Positions 11,262 through 22,144 of a stretch of 64,000 nt of DNA are shown here, piece by piece. Every line of letters begins with the position of its first letter. The first letter of the stretch is position 1. Source of the DNA: Lepidostoma basale. Lineage: Eukaryota; Arthropoda; Insecta; Trichoptera; Lepidostomatidae. The translations under genes were made by a program, and so were the position numbers. Location of the stretch: contig JAHDVF020000240.1 of assembly GCA_022606425.2 (NCBI GenBank), positions 1,984,001 to 2,048,000 on the forward strand, given 5' to 3'. The notes under the pieces are model-generated. The model searched no databases. It was not told where the DNA came from and saw nothing but the letters and a program-made list of their open reading frames with translations.

Positions 11262-11485
11262 AACAGTTAATAATGTTGAAATATCAAATTGTTTCCGCCA
11301 AAACAATGGATTATCTGATATGTAATACATAACATATTTAAAACTGTTAAATTAAATACCTTTGTTTTATGTATCACAATTATATTTTATTTTACGCGAC
11401 AGCTGTTTCGTCAACCTATGTTGACATCATCAGATGTTACAATCATATATGTGTTTCGGCTAAAACAATGAACTGTAAAATACGA
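11262..11485. repeat. HP-A element, one intact motif
   Basis: Contains the shared HP-A end (GTTTCCGCCAAAACAATGG region), the AACTGTTAAATTAAATACCTTTG block, and a minus-strand hammerhead-like motif at 11395-11433. The motif has CTGATGA, T, GTCAAC/GTTGAC with an ATAG loop, and GAAACAGCTGTC. Confidence 0.75.
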
Positions 11486-11569
11486 CTATTTAGACGTTCT
11501 ATCCGATACTCTATTTAGAACCAAATTATTATTATTTTCTATTTTTGTTACATAATATTCATTATTTCA

Positions 11570-12060
11570 TTTTCAATAGAGATAACCTAATGATTTCCAT
11601 CGTAATAAATGTCCTTTAGAAGGAATGAATGAATGAAATGGAGAGGATGTCACACGTGGGTGTCCATAAGATCAAATATGACTTATTCCGGTGGTGGATA
11701 CATGATTGAAGAGACGCCGGAGCTGTATAATGGCAAGTTGCGAAGTAAAGCCATCAATCACCGGGCACAGTCAGGCAAGGGTAGGCAGAAAGGATAGAGC
11801 CGCCAAGTTCGCCGTATCATCCTCCCCGGGTCGGCCGCACCGAAGATTACATCTCTTGATATTATGTAAAACGACGCTCGGGAGAGAGCTAACATAATTA
11901 AACACAATGCTATTGTTTAGCTTTAGTTTGGCGATAAATCCAGCGGTGGGTCCCCGATGGGAGATCGGGGGGTGATCATAAGCATCCCCTTCTCGCCCCG
12001 CACTACGTCACGACACAGCGGAAGTTAATAAAGCAATACGCAACACTTGTTACACTTAAC
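11570..12060. other. Unique GC-richer block
   Basis: Non-repetitive block including GC-rich stretches at 11810-11840 and 11938-12000. No coding domain recognised. Candidate conserved non-coding DNA. Confidence 0.35.
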
Positions 12061-12224
12061 GAGATTGGAGTCGAGAGTTGCCTTGAATTTGTTTGGAGAC
12101 TTATAAATCTTGCAATAAGTTGCACGTTTCGCAAATATCAGGCTGCGAAACCTATTAAATTTCGATAAAATTTAATTTAAAATTAGAATCGAATATAATA
12201 GATACCCAATCTGGATTCATTAAA

Positions 12225-12435
12225 TATACCATTGTTTTGACCGAAACACTATGATACTACAACATAAATAATTAATATAAACTCTTAAAATTTAAAACAC
12301 TGTTATGATATCACATATGTATATTTTTATTATCTGTCGCGACAGCTGTTTAGTTGTAACATCTGATGATGCCAATAACGGTTGGCGAATCAGCTGTGGC
12401 GACAAATAATAAAAATATTTGTGATATCAAGTAAG
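12225..12435. repeat. HP-A foldback
   Basis: Left arm holds only the GTCGCGACAGCTGTTT part. Right arm holds a motif at 12363-12403 (plus): CTGATGA, T, GCCAA/TTGGC hairpin, GAATC, AGCTGT. Stem II pairs differ from other copies in a compensated way. Confidence 0.7.
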
Positions 12436-12464
12436 TTTCCCTTGAAATGCGTAGATATCGTATA

Positions 12465-12655
12465 ATATTTATAAACTGTTAAATTAAATAACTTTGTTTT
12501 ATGTATTGACATAGGAACAAATACACATAAAGGTTCGAAAAATCACGAAAATCTGACATTTGATATATTATTGTAACACCTCATGATGTCAACATAGGTT
12601 GACGAAACAGCTGTCGCGTAAAATAAAATAAATTGTGATACATAAAACAATTCGT
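12465..12655. repeat. HP-A element, right-hand half
   Basis: Block CATAGGAACAAATACACATAAAGG, then a motif at 12580-12622 with CTCATGA (G5 changed to C), GTCAAC/GTTGAC and GAAACAGCTGTCGCG. A near-identical block occurs at 48.45-48.57 kb. Confidence 0.7.
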
Positions 12656-12739
12656 CTCTATTAAGATACAATTAATCCTTATAAAAGTTATTTAAGATAA
12701 TCAAATGATTTGACTGAAATCTCTTGATGAAAGTTCATT

Positions 12740-12880
12740 TTAAATGATAATTAAATAAAACGATGTTTTTAAAGTACTTCCACTTTTATCTTTATTTCGA
12801 CAGCGAGCGGTATTGCCAGTCTCTCTATCGAAATAAAGAAAAAGTGTAGTAGTTAAAAAAACATCGTTTTAATAAATTAT
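12740..12880. repeat. HP-G-like inverted repeat
   Basis: Arms at about 12756-12803 and 12826-12876 pair (AAACGATGTTTTTAAAGT with ACTT-like complement; CTTTATTTCGA with TCGAAATAAAG). Resembles HP-G at 41.8 kb but the inner GAAACCGGTC motif is decayed. Confidence 0.6.
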
Positions 12881-13099
12881 TATTCAAAGCTATTTAATTA
12901 AACAGTTTAAAATGTTAAGGTATCATAGGGTTTCGGCCAAAGCAATGGACTATACAATATTTATAATTTCATGGACAGAAAGAGTAATAAACGAGGAAGT
13001 ACGACAGCGAATGAAGAAAGAAAAATAAATTGTCAAGTCCGTAAAGCGCAGGAAACTGTACACACATTATGAGAAACGATAAATAATTTTAGCTGAATT

Positions 13100-13350
13100 A
13101 AAAATACCTACTCTTAATAGATGGCGCTATTGTTAATTGAACAAAAATATGTGAAGTGTTCCCCAACATACTAGCATATATACATCTTTCAAAAATTTGT
13201 CAGACGTGGTGGTCGTAAGAAGGGTGGAATGGGGAATGTTGCATTACATAAAGCGATCGTTTAACCCAACCAATCATAGGTCATAAATCCTGTAAACGCC
13301 TCGACCACCATATTCTGTTTACAAAAAAACAATTTACATATTATAATTTA
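13100..13350. repeat. FB-J foldback element copy
   Basis: Core GTGGTGGTCGTAAGAAGGG, GGAATGGGGAATGTT, the GCGATCG region, and CCTCGACCACCA. The first and last parts pair. Preceded by a block starting AGATGGCGCTA that also precedes the copy at 45.7 kb. Confidence 0.7.
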
Positions 13351-13413
13351 GATAAAATTTATCCTTAAGAATTGTAACTGTATTTATTCCACTTTTATTT
13401 TTTTAAATTTTTG

Positions 13414-13455
13414 TACACAACATGTTTCGGAGGTGACCTCCATACTCAAGTTTAA
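13414..13455 (-). repeat. HP-B-like hammerhead-like hairpin, decayed
   Basis: Minus strand: GGAGG TCA CCTCC hairpin, then GAAACATG and TTG. The upstream box is TTGAGTA instead of CTGANGA. Confidence 0.55.
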
Positions 13456-13639
13456 ATATACAATATTCTTATGTAAAATATGTCACTCCCTTAAAGTTGA
13501 AAGATGTTTTTATATTTAATAATTTATAGTTTATCATTATTCAGGAAAAAAATTAAATTGTTGAAAGTATAATATTTACACATTTCAAAATAGTTGTGTA
13601 AAGTGTTCTAAAAATATAACGTTAACAAGTGGTGAAATC

Positions 13640-13860
13640 TTCCATTTCTCCGTACATTTTGAAGATTCATTAGAACGGCTTGTTAAGTCAATAACTACCC
13701 GCTTACTTGTGACTATCAAGGAGCCCCAACGCACATACACTTAATAAATTGTGAACATCGCCTTAGTTCAACTCCCTCACCTCTTGCCTCCTGGGCTGAC
13801 AACCAAGATAAGGGCGGGAACACACAGAGACCGAATACGACCCAAATTTCCATTAATATT
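13640..13860. other. Unique block
   Basis: Non-repetitive, moderately GC-rich; nothing coding recognised. Confidence 0.3.
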
Positions 13861-13979
13861 TTAAATACAAAATTGTGTCCTTTATTTTATCACAATATTA
13901 ATCATTTCTTCTACGAGTATATTCGCCTTCACTTTGTGTTGTGGATTCATATTTGAATAAATATAACTACGTATTACAA

Positions 13980-14060
13980 AACATTTTATTTTTACTGAAT
14001 TCAGACATGTTTCGGTTACAAGTATCCTTTTTCAATGTATACTATTTTAACAATCAAATA
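13980..14060 (-). repeat. HP-C-like hammerhead-like hairpin, decayed
   Basis: Minus strand: TTGAAAA box, GGATACTTGTAACC hairpin region, then GAAACATGTCTG (14001-14040). Confidence 0.5.
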
Positions 14061-14149
14061 AAACAGAGAAGTCAGTTATTAACTAAAAGGAGTGTTATTA
14101 TTTAAAAAACTAAACTAAAAAAAAAACTAAACTATTGATTTAAAAAACT

Positions 14150-14866
14150 AAAAGGAAGCATGACAGTCTGCAACATTAGTGTAAACGGTGAAAATCTGGA
14201 ACAAGTGGATGAATTTGTTTATTTAGGAAGTATGTTTACAAAGGATGGGAGGGTGGAGAAGGATATTGAAAGAAGGGTTGGGGCAGACAACAGAATAAAT
14301 GGTGCACTTAAAGTTGTCATCGCAAACAAAAGCCTATCCAAAAAAGCTAAGATAGCAGTGCACAATGGTGTTCTTGTGCCGACCCTTATGTATGAAAGTG
14401 AAGCATGGAACTGGTAAAAGAAGGATGAAAGTAGAATAAATGCAGTAGAAATGAAATCTCTAAGACAAATGTGTGGCAAATCTGTTTATGACAGAGTGAC
14501 AAATGCAAGTATAAGAAGTGAATGTGGTGCGAATGAAAGTGTTATGAACAAAATAAGGAAAGGGCCATTAAGATGGTTTGGACACATGGAAAGAATGAGT
14601 GAAGACAGAATGGTAAAGAAGGTATATGTAAACGGCGTGAACGGAGCTAGAAATAGAGGAAGGCCGAGGAAAACGTGGCACGATCAAATCAATCAAATAT
14701 TGAATGTCGGTCACGTGAGGAGTCGGAAAAATCGACGTGCGTGCATGACAAGATGTATGAATGTAGAGGAAGCGAGAGACGTATGTCAGGACAGAACAGT
14801 GTGGCGTTCCATTCTTTCTGCCTACCCCTCCGGGGAGACGGCGTGATGGTAAGTTAGTTAGTTAGG
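14150..14866 (+). pseudogene. LINE-A ORF2 C-terminal half, one nonsense codon
   Basis: Best plus-strand copy of LINE-A. One frame runs 14160-14846 with a single in-frame TAA at 14415-14417, where the copy at 51.8 kb has CAA (Q in NWQKKDE); removing that stop would leave about 228 codons open. Motifs in order: FVYLGSMFT (about residues 19-27), KIAVHNGVLVPTLMY, MCGKSVYDR, WFGHMERM, GRPRKTWHDQINQIL, RRACMTRCMN, SILSAYPSGETA. This region lies downstream of the RT catalytic core, which is absent. It ends in a (GTTA)n tail at 14845-14866. Probably a young insertion. Confidence 0.85.
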
Positions 14867-14883
14867 GTAAAACTATGTATTAA

Positions 14884-14897
14884 AGTGGGGGGGGGGG
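14884..14897. repeat. Poly-G tract
   Basis: Run of about a dozen G directly after the LINE-A tail; unusual in this AT-rich window. Confidence 0.8.
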
Positions 14898-15069
14898 GGA
14901 GGATTGAGGAGAGGGAAGTTGTAACGGGAACATTTTGAACATAGGAATTGAATATAAATTTAACTAGTGGTTTATTATATTTTTTATGGCTTTTCTAATT
15001 TCTAAAATTTCTTGATTGTGAAATATTGTGAAATATAGGTTTTAATTATTAATATTCAAAAATTCAGTA

Positions 15070-15365
15070 CCGTTTTCTTAAAATTAACACGAAAGAAAAC
15101 GTCAGTTTTCAAGAATTTTTATTATATTTTATGCGAATGGCATGTTTTTCCTAAATAATTATTTGTTAAAACAACATGAATTTTCTTTAATTACCATATT
15201 CTGCTCCATTTACTAGTGTATATAAACAGCAACGGGCTGAAATTTCGTCACAGTTGATAATGCTTAAGAAGGGTAAAACATGTCATTCCCAAAAAATATA
15301 ATAAAACTTCTAGAAAACTGACGTTTTCATTAGTATTAATTATTTAATATGGAGTTTTACAACAT
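15070..15365. repeat. HP-E foldback
   Basis: Both arms present (GAAAACGTCAGTTTTC left; GAAAACTGACGTTTTC right). The inner motif on the plus strand near 15253-15285 is TTGATAAT, GCTTAAGAAGG, TAAAACATGTCATTCC. Confidence 0.7.
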
Positions 15366-15589
15366 TGTCAAAGAAACAATAAAACCGTTATCTTTAATTC
15401 TTATCAATTTAATGGTTAGCGAAATCCGAAAAAGTAACATTAGAAAATAATCTTATATGTTCTTTCATTATTATGTTAAAATAACTGGTTTTTCTTGTGT
15501 AAAATTATTTTAATTTGTTAAAATGCCACACTTCAATTAGGTGCTTCATACGATAATAGTATACAAAAAAAAAATTTTTTTGGGTTTTA

Positions 15590-15720
15590 CTTTTTTTTTT
15601 ATGGGAATGAAATATTTTTTTCTTGCTAAGGCATCATCAAATATTTGATAACTCAAAGAGGCGATGATGTTATTCAAATTAAATGAAATAAAATATTTCG
15701 AAAACAGACATTTTAATTAC
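15590..15720. repeat. HP-E foldback, degraded
   Basis: TTATGGGAATGAAATA, GCTAAGGCATCATCAAATA, then a complementary right arm ending GAAAACAGACATTTTAATT. Confidence 0.55.
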
Positions 15721-15782
15721 CGTTCATTGCTAAGTATGCTTTTCACTTACATAAATAAAAAAATCTTCTTCTTTTTGGTTAT

Positions 15783-16110
15783 TCATTCCGATGTGGGATT
15801 TAGCTTATTCTTCAACAGTTCTTCACTGGTTTCTATTCCTGGTCATGCTTCTCCATTTTCCAGATCTTCCTAGCTTCCTTCAGTCTTTTTCTCGGTTTCC
15901 CTTTTGGTCTCTTTACGAACGGATCTGGACATAATCTTCGGTATTCTGTAATCTGTTAATCTTTTTACATGTCTGTGGGGTGAGAGTTTATTTATTGATC
16001 ATTTACCAAGTACATGGTTTTAATACCTCCCAACTGGGGTAACCCGTTCTAGGGAGAGAGTTATAGAATCTACTAGTGGTTCCTGATCAATCAGTACATT
16101 AAGTCAATTT
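15783..16110 (-). mobile_element. LINE-G fragment
   Basis: Minus-strand decayed LINE C-terminal region, similar to 41.3-41.75 kb: shared CTTCACTGGTTTCT, GGTTTCCCTTTTGGTCTCTTTACG and ATAGAATCTACTAGTGGTTCC blocks. A stretch at about 15980-16050 looks inserted or diverged. Confidence 0.55.
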
Positions 16111-16147
16111 AGTCAATTATTTTCTTCTGTAATTTTCATTCTTTAGC

Positions 16148-16200
16148 GTAGCATCTGTGTCCCGAAACATGTTTGTGAAAAGTTCAAAATAGTGTTGTGA
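16148..16200 (+). repeat. Hammerhead-like hairpin, decayed (HP-B-like)
   Basis: GTGTCCCGAAACATGTTTGTG, same ending as at 56.49 kb. The box upstream is not canonical. Confidence 0.4.
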
Positions 16201-16690
16201 AAATTCAATGTTTTAAAAAAGTTTTTCAAATGTAAACATACATGTTTTTATTTTATTCTTAATTTGTTTACGCCATTACCTTTTAACCACACTCTGTTAC
16301 TTAATGATAAATATTTTTGGATTATTAAAATACTTTGATTTTATGGAAAGTATTATAGAGCCCTGTTTCAAATATTTAGTTCTTGTGATATATCATGGAA
16401 GAGGTTTAAAAGTTTCAATTTTTTAAAAGTATTATGTATTTGTATTTTATTTCTGAAGAGTATGGAGTATTTTGATTCTGAAGAGTATGGAGATTTCTTA
16501 GCTTAACTATTAAAATGCAAGAAGGATTTTTAAACTCAACTTTAAAAAATTTATATATTTCAGCCTGATACAGCTCATTCGATTAACATAAAATAAAAAA
16601 TTCGCTCATTTACTTTCCATCACACGAAAATAATAAATAGGAATTGCATAAATTGATCAATTGTAGAGGAAAAATAATACTATAAATACA
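16201..16690. other. AT-rich spacer
   Basis: Contains a short local duplication (GAAGAGTATGGAG twice near 16455-16495). Otherwise nothing recognised. Confidence 0.4.
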
Positions 16691-16699
16691 TATATCATA

Positions 16700-16990
16700 C
16701 AATATATTGTTGTGCGGACCGCGCCAAAGCCAATGTGACTTCAGCGTAAAAGCTCCCTCACCTAACAGGCAGGATAAGGGTTGGTATCATCCCTCGACTA
16801 AGCCACCATCCCTCTGCCTCGCCATTATCCACCCCTATTCCTCAGAGTTCCGCTGTGTTCATCTTGGATGTGGTTCTTCGACAAGGAAACTGTTGCAGCG
16901 TAAAGAACCGTACACAATGCCACCCTCTTAGCAAGGGTGTACGCAGGGGTTATCAATTTCCCCGGAACTTTAATTACTCTTAAACTTAAT
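16700..16990. other. Unique GC-richer block
   Basis: Non-repetitive. A 74-codon frame (16707-16931) has no recognisable domain. Possible conserved non-coding DNA. Confidence 0.3.
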
Positions 16991-17239
16991 AATATTTCTT
17001 TGGAACATTCTGATAAGTATTTCAAAATGAATAGTTATATTCGTTAATACAAAATTAACGGATTTTTATTTAGACCAAAATTAAAAAAAATTCTGTATCG
17101 TTTGATTTACTATGCTTTTGCATTTAATATATACGAGTATATATATATATTAGGTTGTATTTACGAAGGTACGAAGATCACAAGAGTAAGCCAATAGTCT
17201 CATAAATCACGAATTCTGTAGTACGTGTTGACTTTTCAT

Positions 17240-17385
17240 TATTTAATTATTCTTCTTTTTCTTTGGATCAATGGCAAACTTGTTTCGTATAATCCCTAAA
17301 ATGAGGCACATGTTTTTTTATTGTGTTGTCATAGTGGTGGAAGGTTTGGTTGACTTTATGTCGTTTTTAAGAGTGCAAGATTATA
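17240..17385 (-). repeat. Repeat shared with 35.08-35.25 kb
   Basis: Shares the TTCTTCKTnnnGTCAATGGCAA start and the TGGTGGAAGGTTT block with the second copy; probably a 3' piece of another LINE on the minus strand. Confidence 0.4.
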
Positions 17386-17387
17386 GT

Positions 17388-17880
17388 AATCAAATCAAAT
17401 CAAATCAGTTTATTAACTCAACAGACATTACAAAATAAAATTTTAAGGCATGTATTGAGAACAAGTAAAATAATATATTGTGAATAGTTTATTACCAGAA
17501 ACGCATGAGAGATGGTTGGACATTAGAAAGACAGGATACTCTCCAGAATTAAGAGAATTTTGCTTCTGAACGTACTTTCACTAATATGAAAGACGTCAAT
17601 CTCCGAGGAGACCGCGTTCAGCAGATTAATTGCTCTTCCCACCGGTGTCACTAGAGGTAGGTTGGTTCTGGCGGCCGGTAGGTAAAACAGTCTATGCTGT
17701 CGCTGTCGGAGATATCTATCAGGGATACAAAGCCGAACACCCGCCAGCATGACCGAGGTCTCGAAATATCCCCTGAGTATGCCCATCTCTTCGAAGCTGC
17801 AGAGAGTTGGCCCCAAGCATTCCCAATGACGCTCATTATATCGAGATCAGCAAAGCCGTCGTCAAGTTGTCGAAGGAATG
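17388..17880 (-). mobile_element. LINE-C 3' region
   Basis: Starts with repeated AATCA (the (TTTGA)n tail on the minus strand), then 3' UTR, then a frame 17816-17523 with RTNLPLVTPVGRAINLLNAV and SSEIDVFHISEST. Upstream sequence to 17880 matches the same family at 35.0 kb. Confidence 0.7.
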
Positions 17881-18029
17881 AAATATTATAACAAAAAAAA
17901 ATGTAAATTCAAAAATTATTTATTAATAACATGCAAGATTGATGATTTTAAAACTCTTATTGCAAACATGATATTTATTTTTACTTAATGTGAATGTTTT
18001 ACTTATATTAATGTTTATTTGATGTATTA

Positions 18030-18470
18030 GAATGGTTCTTGTTTCCATACGCCGCGCCGTAAGTACCCCTGGCTCGCGGAAACATTGTGCGGAGTGATGT
18101 TTGTTGTTTACGTCGTGATTTATTCTTGTTTCCCCGTAGGTATGTCTGGAAGATGTGTACGTATGACGGTGGGAGGTGTATCTTGGCCAACAATACCCAG
18201 ACTGCTACGTAGCTACACCCCGGGTATTATCATTAAACCTCCGTATATCTTGCCACTTGAGGACCTATTCTCCGTCCCGCCCATGGACTCAATGCCCCGA
18301 TGCGAGTCGACCAAGTTTATGAAAAGTGTAATTAATAATGGCAGTTAACTTGTCTCTATGGTGAAATGGGTTCCTGTTCTAACGCACACGAGGCCTACGC
18401 GTAGAACATCGTAGCTCCGAAAACAATACTGCAATAGTTGTTAAGATAAACAATGAGACTACTTCGGTAT
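18030..18470. other. Unique GC-richer block with an 87-codon frame
   Basis: Non-repetitive block. The plus frame 18085-18348 is open for 87 codons but shows no domain I recognise, and the opposite strand is also partly open. I do not call a gene. CpG-containing, unlike the surroundings. Confidence 0.3.
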
Positions 18471-18548
18471 TGTCACTACAATTCTCGCATTATACTTACT
18501 TTATAATTAGTTACTTTAAAAAAAAAAATGTTTTATAGACTATTTTTT

Positions 18549-18850
18549 ATAACTAACTAACCATCACGCCGTCTCTCCGAAGGGGTAGGCAGAAATAATG
18601 GACTGCCACACTTTTCTTTTCTGACATATTTCTCTCGATTCCTCAACATTCATACACGTGTCATACACGCGCGTCGATTTCTCTGACTCCTTACATGGCC
18701 GACATTCAATATTTGATTTATTTGACCGTGCCACGTTTTCCTGGGTTTTCCTCTATTTCTGGTTCCATTTACATCGTAAACATATATTTTTTTACCATTC
18801 TTTCTTCATTCATTCTTTCCATATGTCCAAATCATCTTAATGATCTTAGG
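18549..18850 (-). mobile_element. LINE-A 3' fragment
   Basis: AACTAACTAACCATCACGCC tail start, SAYP, RCMN, GRPRKTW and WFGHME regions on the minus strand. It ends at 18845, next to a LINE-B fragment. Confidence 0.8.
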
Positions 18851-18865
18851 ATCCAGATCCAGATC

Positions 18866-19192
18866 CAGAATCCACGACCGCTGCCTTCTATCAATTCCCC
18901 GACGTCCCTCCACTTTACCCATTAATATCAGTCGAAGGATTAGGTATTTTCCCCTCTTAGCACATGACCCAAATATGAGACCTTTCTAATTTTCACACTC
19001 GACAACAGCCCTCTATTGGTTCTGGCCCTCTGTAGTACGTCTGCATTACTGACCCTATCCACGGTATACGGAACATTCTGTGGTATATCCACATCTCGAA
19101 CGCCTCCAACAGGTTTAAAACATTCACTTTTAGAGTTCAGGTTTCGCAGCCATAAAGTAGAGCATACTGTACTCATATATAACATTTAATCA
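18866..19192 (-). mobile_element. LINE-B fragment
   Basis: Minus frame 19185-18940 reads LWLRNLNSKSE, then TVDRVSNADVLQRART and SVKIRKVSYLGHVLRG. It continues into KVEGRRG-type sequence to 18870. Matches 4780-5060. Missing its 3' end. Confidence 0.75.
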
Positions 19193-19430
19193 TTATTTTC
19201 GGTGTTTCAAGTTAATATTGTTTTTGCAAAACAAGGTTCTAATTTTATTAAAAGTAGTTCAATACAAATATGTGGAAAGCAGAAACTATCGCATTAAAGG
19301 CCTAAGCGGTATTCTAAGATCCAGTAAAAATATAACATTTTGCTGAAAAACAAATCCCTAGGATTGAAACTTTCATAATTTATCAACAACAACAAAAAAT
19401 ATTTGTTTTATTCTACGTCTAATTTTACCA
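19193..19430. other. AT-rich spacer
   Basis: Nothing recognised. Confidence 0.4.
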
Positions 19431-19435
19431 CCTCT

Positions 19436-19535
19436 CTGGCATCTTCTGATATATGAAGTATCTGGTCTCCACCATTAAAATGGCAATGAACTGCCAAAAC
19501 CGGTCGATACTAAAATTATAAGTGGAATAAAACTA
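19436..19535 (+). repeat. HP-F hammerhead-like half element
   Basis: TGGCAATGAACTGCC hairpin, AAAACCGGTCGAT (19481-19510). The GAAAC box has lost its G. A mirrored GCATCTTCTGATA is present upstream at 19440. Confidence 0.5.
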
Positions 19536-19839
19536 ATTTCATGTTTTATATTTTTATATTATTATTTACAATGTAGAGTTTTCCATTTTTAGTTTTCTAG
19601 AATTTCTTTTGCAAGTTATACTTTTGCACGAATGTGTAATTATCAATTGTTCTTTTTTGTATTTCAATTGTGGAAGTAAATTTGATTTTCAATATACGAG
19701 TATAATACTTCTAAAATATTCCATAATCTCTTCTATCCTTATGAGCACACATTTGAAGGATTTCAATATCGTTATTTTTCAAGTCAAAGTATTGTGCACT
19801 TATATAATGTTACGAAATGATTACTAGCAAATTATTCAT

Positions 19840-20040
19840 TTCCAAAATTTGGTATTCTCCGGGAAATGTATTATTTATTAAATCGGCGAGTATCAATGCG
19901 GGATTGTCTTGAATAATGAAGTCGTCCCTTTAAATTTATTCCCTTAAGGAACCTTTTTGATTTCGATTCGGATTTTGAGGATTAGGCCCTTCCCGTTCTC
20001 CCAGCTCAGAATTGATGGCCATTAACACGATATCTTAGTG
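19840..20040. other. Unique block
   Basis: Moderately GC-rich, non-repetitive; nothing coding recognised. Confidence 0.3.
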
Positions 20041-20339
20041 TGTGTACAATTAATTTGGTACAATCTTAAAGCTATAATAAGCTACATGCATACATTCCAT
20101 TACATAGACTTCACCCATACATTCGTGTTTTGTCTGTGTATATTATGTTGAAGTTAGAACACTAGGATAATAAACTTTTTTAATTGAAATGCATTTCTGA
20201 GATACTACCAACAATGAGAAAACTGTATAAAAATCGATAATAAAGGTTGCTTAGTGTCGCCCATGTAATGTTGATGTGAAAAGTGGATATTTTTCAACTT
20301 ATTAAATTTAAATGCATAATGTATGTATAAGAGATGTAT

Positions 20340-20555
20340 TTTAAATAGTCCATTGTTTTGGCCGAAACACTATGATGATACCTTAATATTTTAAACTGTT
20401 AAATTAATTAAATTTATTTTTTGTATCACAATTGTATTTTATTTTACGCGACAGCTGTTTCATTAACCTATGTTGACATCATCAGGCGTATGAAACAGCT
20501 GTCGCGTAAAATTAAATTCAATTGTGATACAAAAAACAAAGTCAGTTAATTTAAG
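20340..20555. repeat. HP-A foldback with shortened right arm
   Basis: Starts with the shared end (TCCATTGTTTTGGCCGAAAC). The minus-strand motif at 20445-20490 is complete. Stem I is TACGC/GCGTA (5 bp), followed by CTGATGA, T, GTCAAC/GTTAAT (one mismatch, one wobble), GAAAC, AGCTGTC. The right arm keeps only GAAACAGCTGTCGCG. Confidence 0.75.
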
Positions 20556-20629
20556 ATGTATTTTAATACAAAAGCTTCATTTAATACATTTAGTCGATGA
20601 TGCTTATAAAAAAATATGAATTAAAACAC

Positions 20630-20705
20630 TTTTTTTCCACTTTGAGTTTATTTTTCTCGACATGTTTCGAAAGCATTACACCTTTATCATCGAGAGAACG
20701 AGATA
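20630..20705 (-). repeat. Hammerhead-like half element
   Basis: Minus strand: GATGATAAAGGTGTAATGCTTTC, GAAACATGTCGAG. An AAAG/CTTT hairpin replaces the usual stem II; box GATGATA is not canonical. Confidence 0.45.
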
Positions 20706-21550
20706 AACTGTTTAATGGAGTAAGTTTTAATGTTTTTAAACGTATTTTTGAAAAAGTTTTTTTATTTTAACTAACACAAAACAGGAGGAATGATTAAAAT
20801 ATATTTTAAAACATGCGTTTATTATTTGAATAAATGAAATCGTTAAATTTTGTGAATAATTGAAGTAAAATATGCACAAAGTTAAAAAAAAATTAAGTAT
20901 GAAGTTTGTTCTATAGGTCATGTAGAACGAAACTGCATATTTGTTTTTTTTTACTCAGTGCCTATTTTACTTCAACGATTTAAGTATTAAGCTATTTGGA
21001 AAAGCATAATAGAAATATCTTGTATAATTAAAACTTAACATCTTTGGGGAAGGACTTCCGCTCAAAGTGGGATATGGCAAAGTAAAATATGAATACAAAT
21101 ATAATTTTGATGCATTGACACATTTTTATTTATGGATTTGATAACGACTTTGTAGCCATCCTGTATGTCAAAATGCGTTAGATTGTTTCGGCGTATTGGA
21201 TCCCATTAATGCTTCTCATTAGTGATTATAATAGCAATGCAAATTGATTGACTCAACGCTTGACACCCTGTATACACACGTTTACATTTATATATACGTA
21301 GTAACTCTATGTGGCAATATATGCATATGCAAGTATATACTTATTTGTTCCATACGTTGACAACTTGGACATAATTTCTTCGCTTTCTGTAGATAATTTT
21401 TTTAATAAAATTCAAACAAAAATATTGGTATCGAAAATTTTCGTAGAATTTTTAAAATAAGTGTTATAAATTCTTTATACATATATAAATAATATATATT
21501 TTTTGTCATTTTTCATTCAAAGCTTATAATCGTAAATTTGTTTTAATCCA
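20706..21550. other. AT-rich spacer
   Basis: No gene or clear repeat recognised. Confidence 0.4.
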
Positions 21551-21552
21551 TT

Positions 21553-21672
21553 GTATAAATCTTCTTCTTCTTCTTCTTTTTCTTCTTCTTCTACTTCTTC
21601 TTCTTCTTCTCCTTCTTCTTCTTCTTCTTCTTCTTCTTCTTGTTCTTCTTCTTGTTCTTCTTCTTCTTCCTG
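21553..21672. repeat. (CTT)n tract, LINE tail
   Basis: About 110 bases of TTC repeats with TTTTTC, TAC and TTG interruptions. It lies at the 3' side of the minus-strand LINE remnant next to it, so it is probably an expanded poly-GAA tail. The plus-strand Ser-rich frame here is low-complexity noise. Confidence 0.8.
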
Positions 21673-21674
21673 GC

Positions 21675-21870
21675 GCTATCATAATTCATTGTCTGTGTTG
21701 ACTGTTGGGGTCGGCTCATCTCGATCTTTGGCTGTACTTACTACGGTTCTGAGTATCGCCTTCACTTAAGCCATTTCTCTGCAAGACGCTATTGCACTGA
21801 TTCATCCACGTGTTCCTAGGTCCTCCTCTGGATGGTTGACGAAGAAGATTCACAGACTAAGCTCTATTTA
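21675..21870 (-). mobile_element. LINE 3'-end fragment (RTE-like)
   Basis: Minus strand reads RGGPRNTWMNQCNSVLQRNG followed by an ADPNSQ-like end before the GAA tail. Short, C-terminal only. Confidence 0.5.
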
Positions 21871-22144
21871 CTGTGTGGTCTGGTGTATGAATGAATATAT
21901 TAATATTTATATGTGTGAATACCGCTCAAAATATGAGATTTTGTTCTTATTTTGAAACCATTTTAAAAATACTTAAATAATTATTAGAACCTTTCAGTAA
22001 ATAACATATGAAGTTGACCATTCAAATTATTATTTTAAGATTAATTGTATAAAATATTAAAATGTTAATCAAATAAATAAACATATTTAAAATACTTCGT
22101 CGGTAGCACCGTATTTCAATGAATGATAAAAAAAATCGACATTA

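Noticed and set aside
18085..18348. 87-codon frame in a GC-richer block
   Set aside because: No domain or convincing splice/start context; kept only as a unique block.
21551..21769. Ser-rich 72-codon protein
   Set aside because: Translation of a (CTT)n tract that is the tail of a minus-strand LINE fragment.
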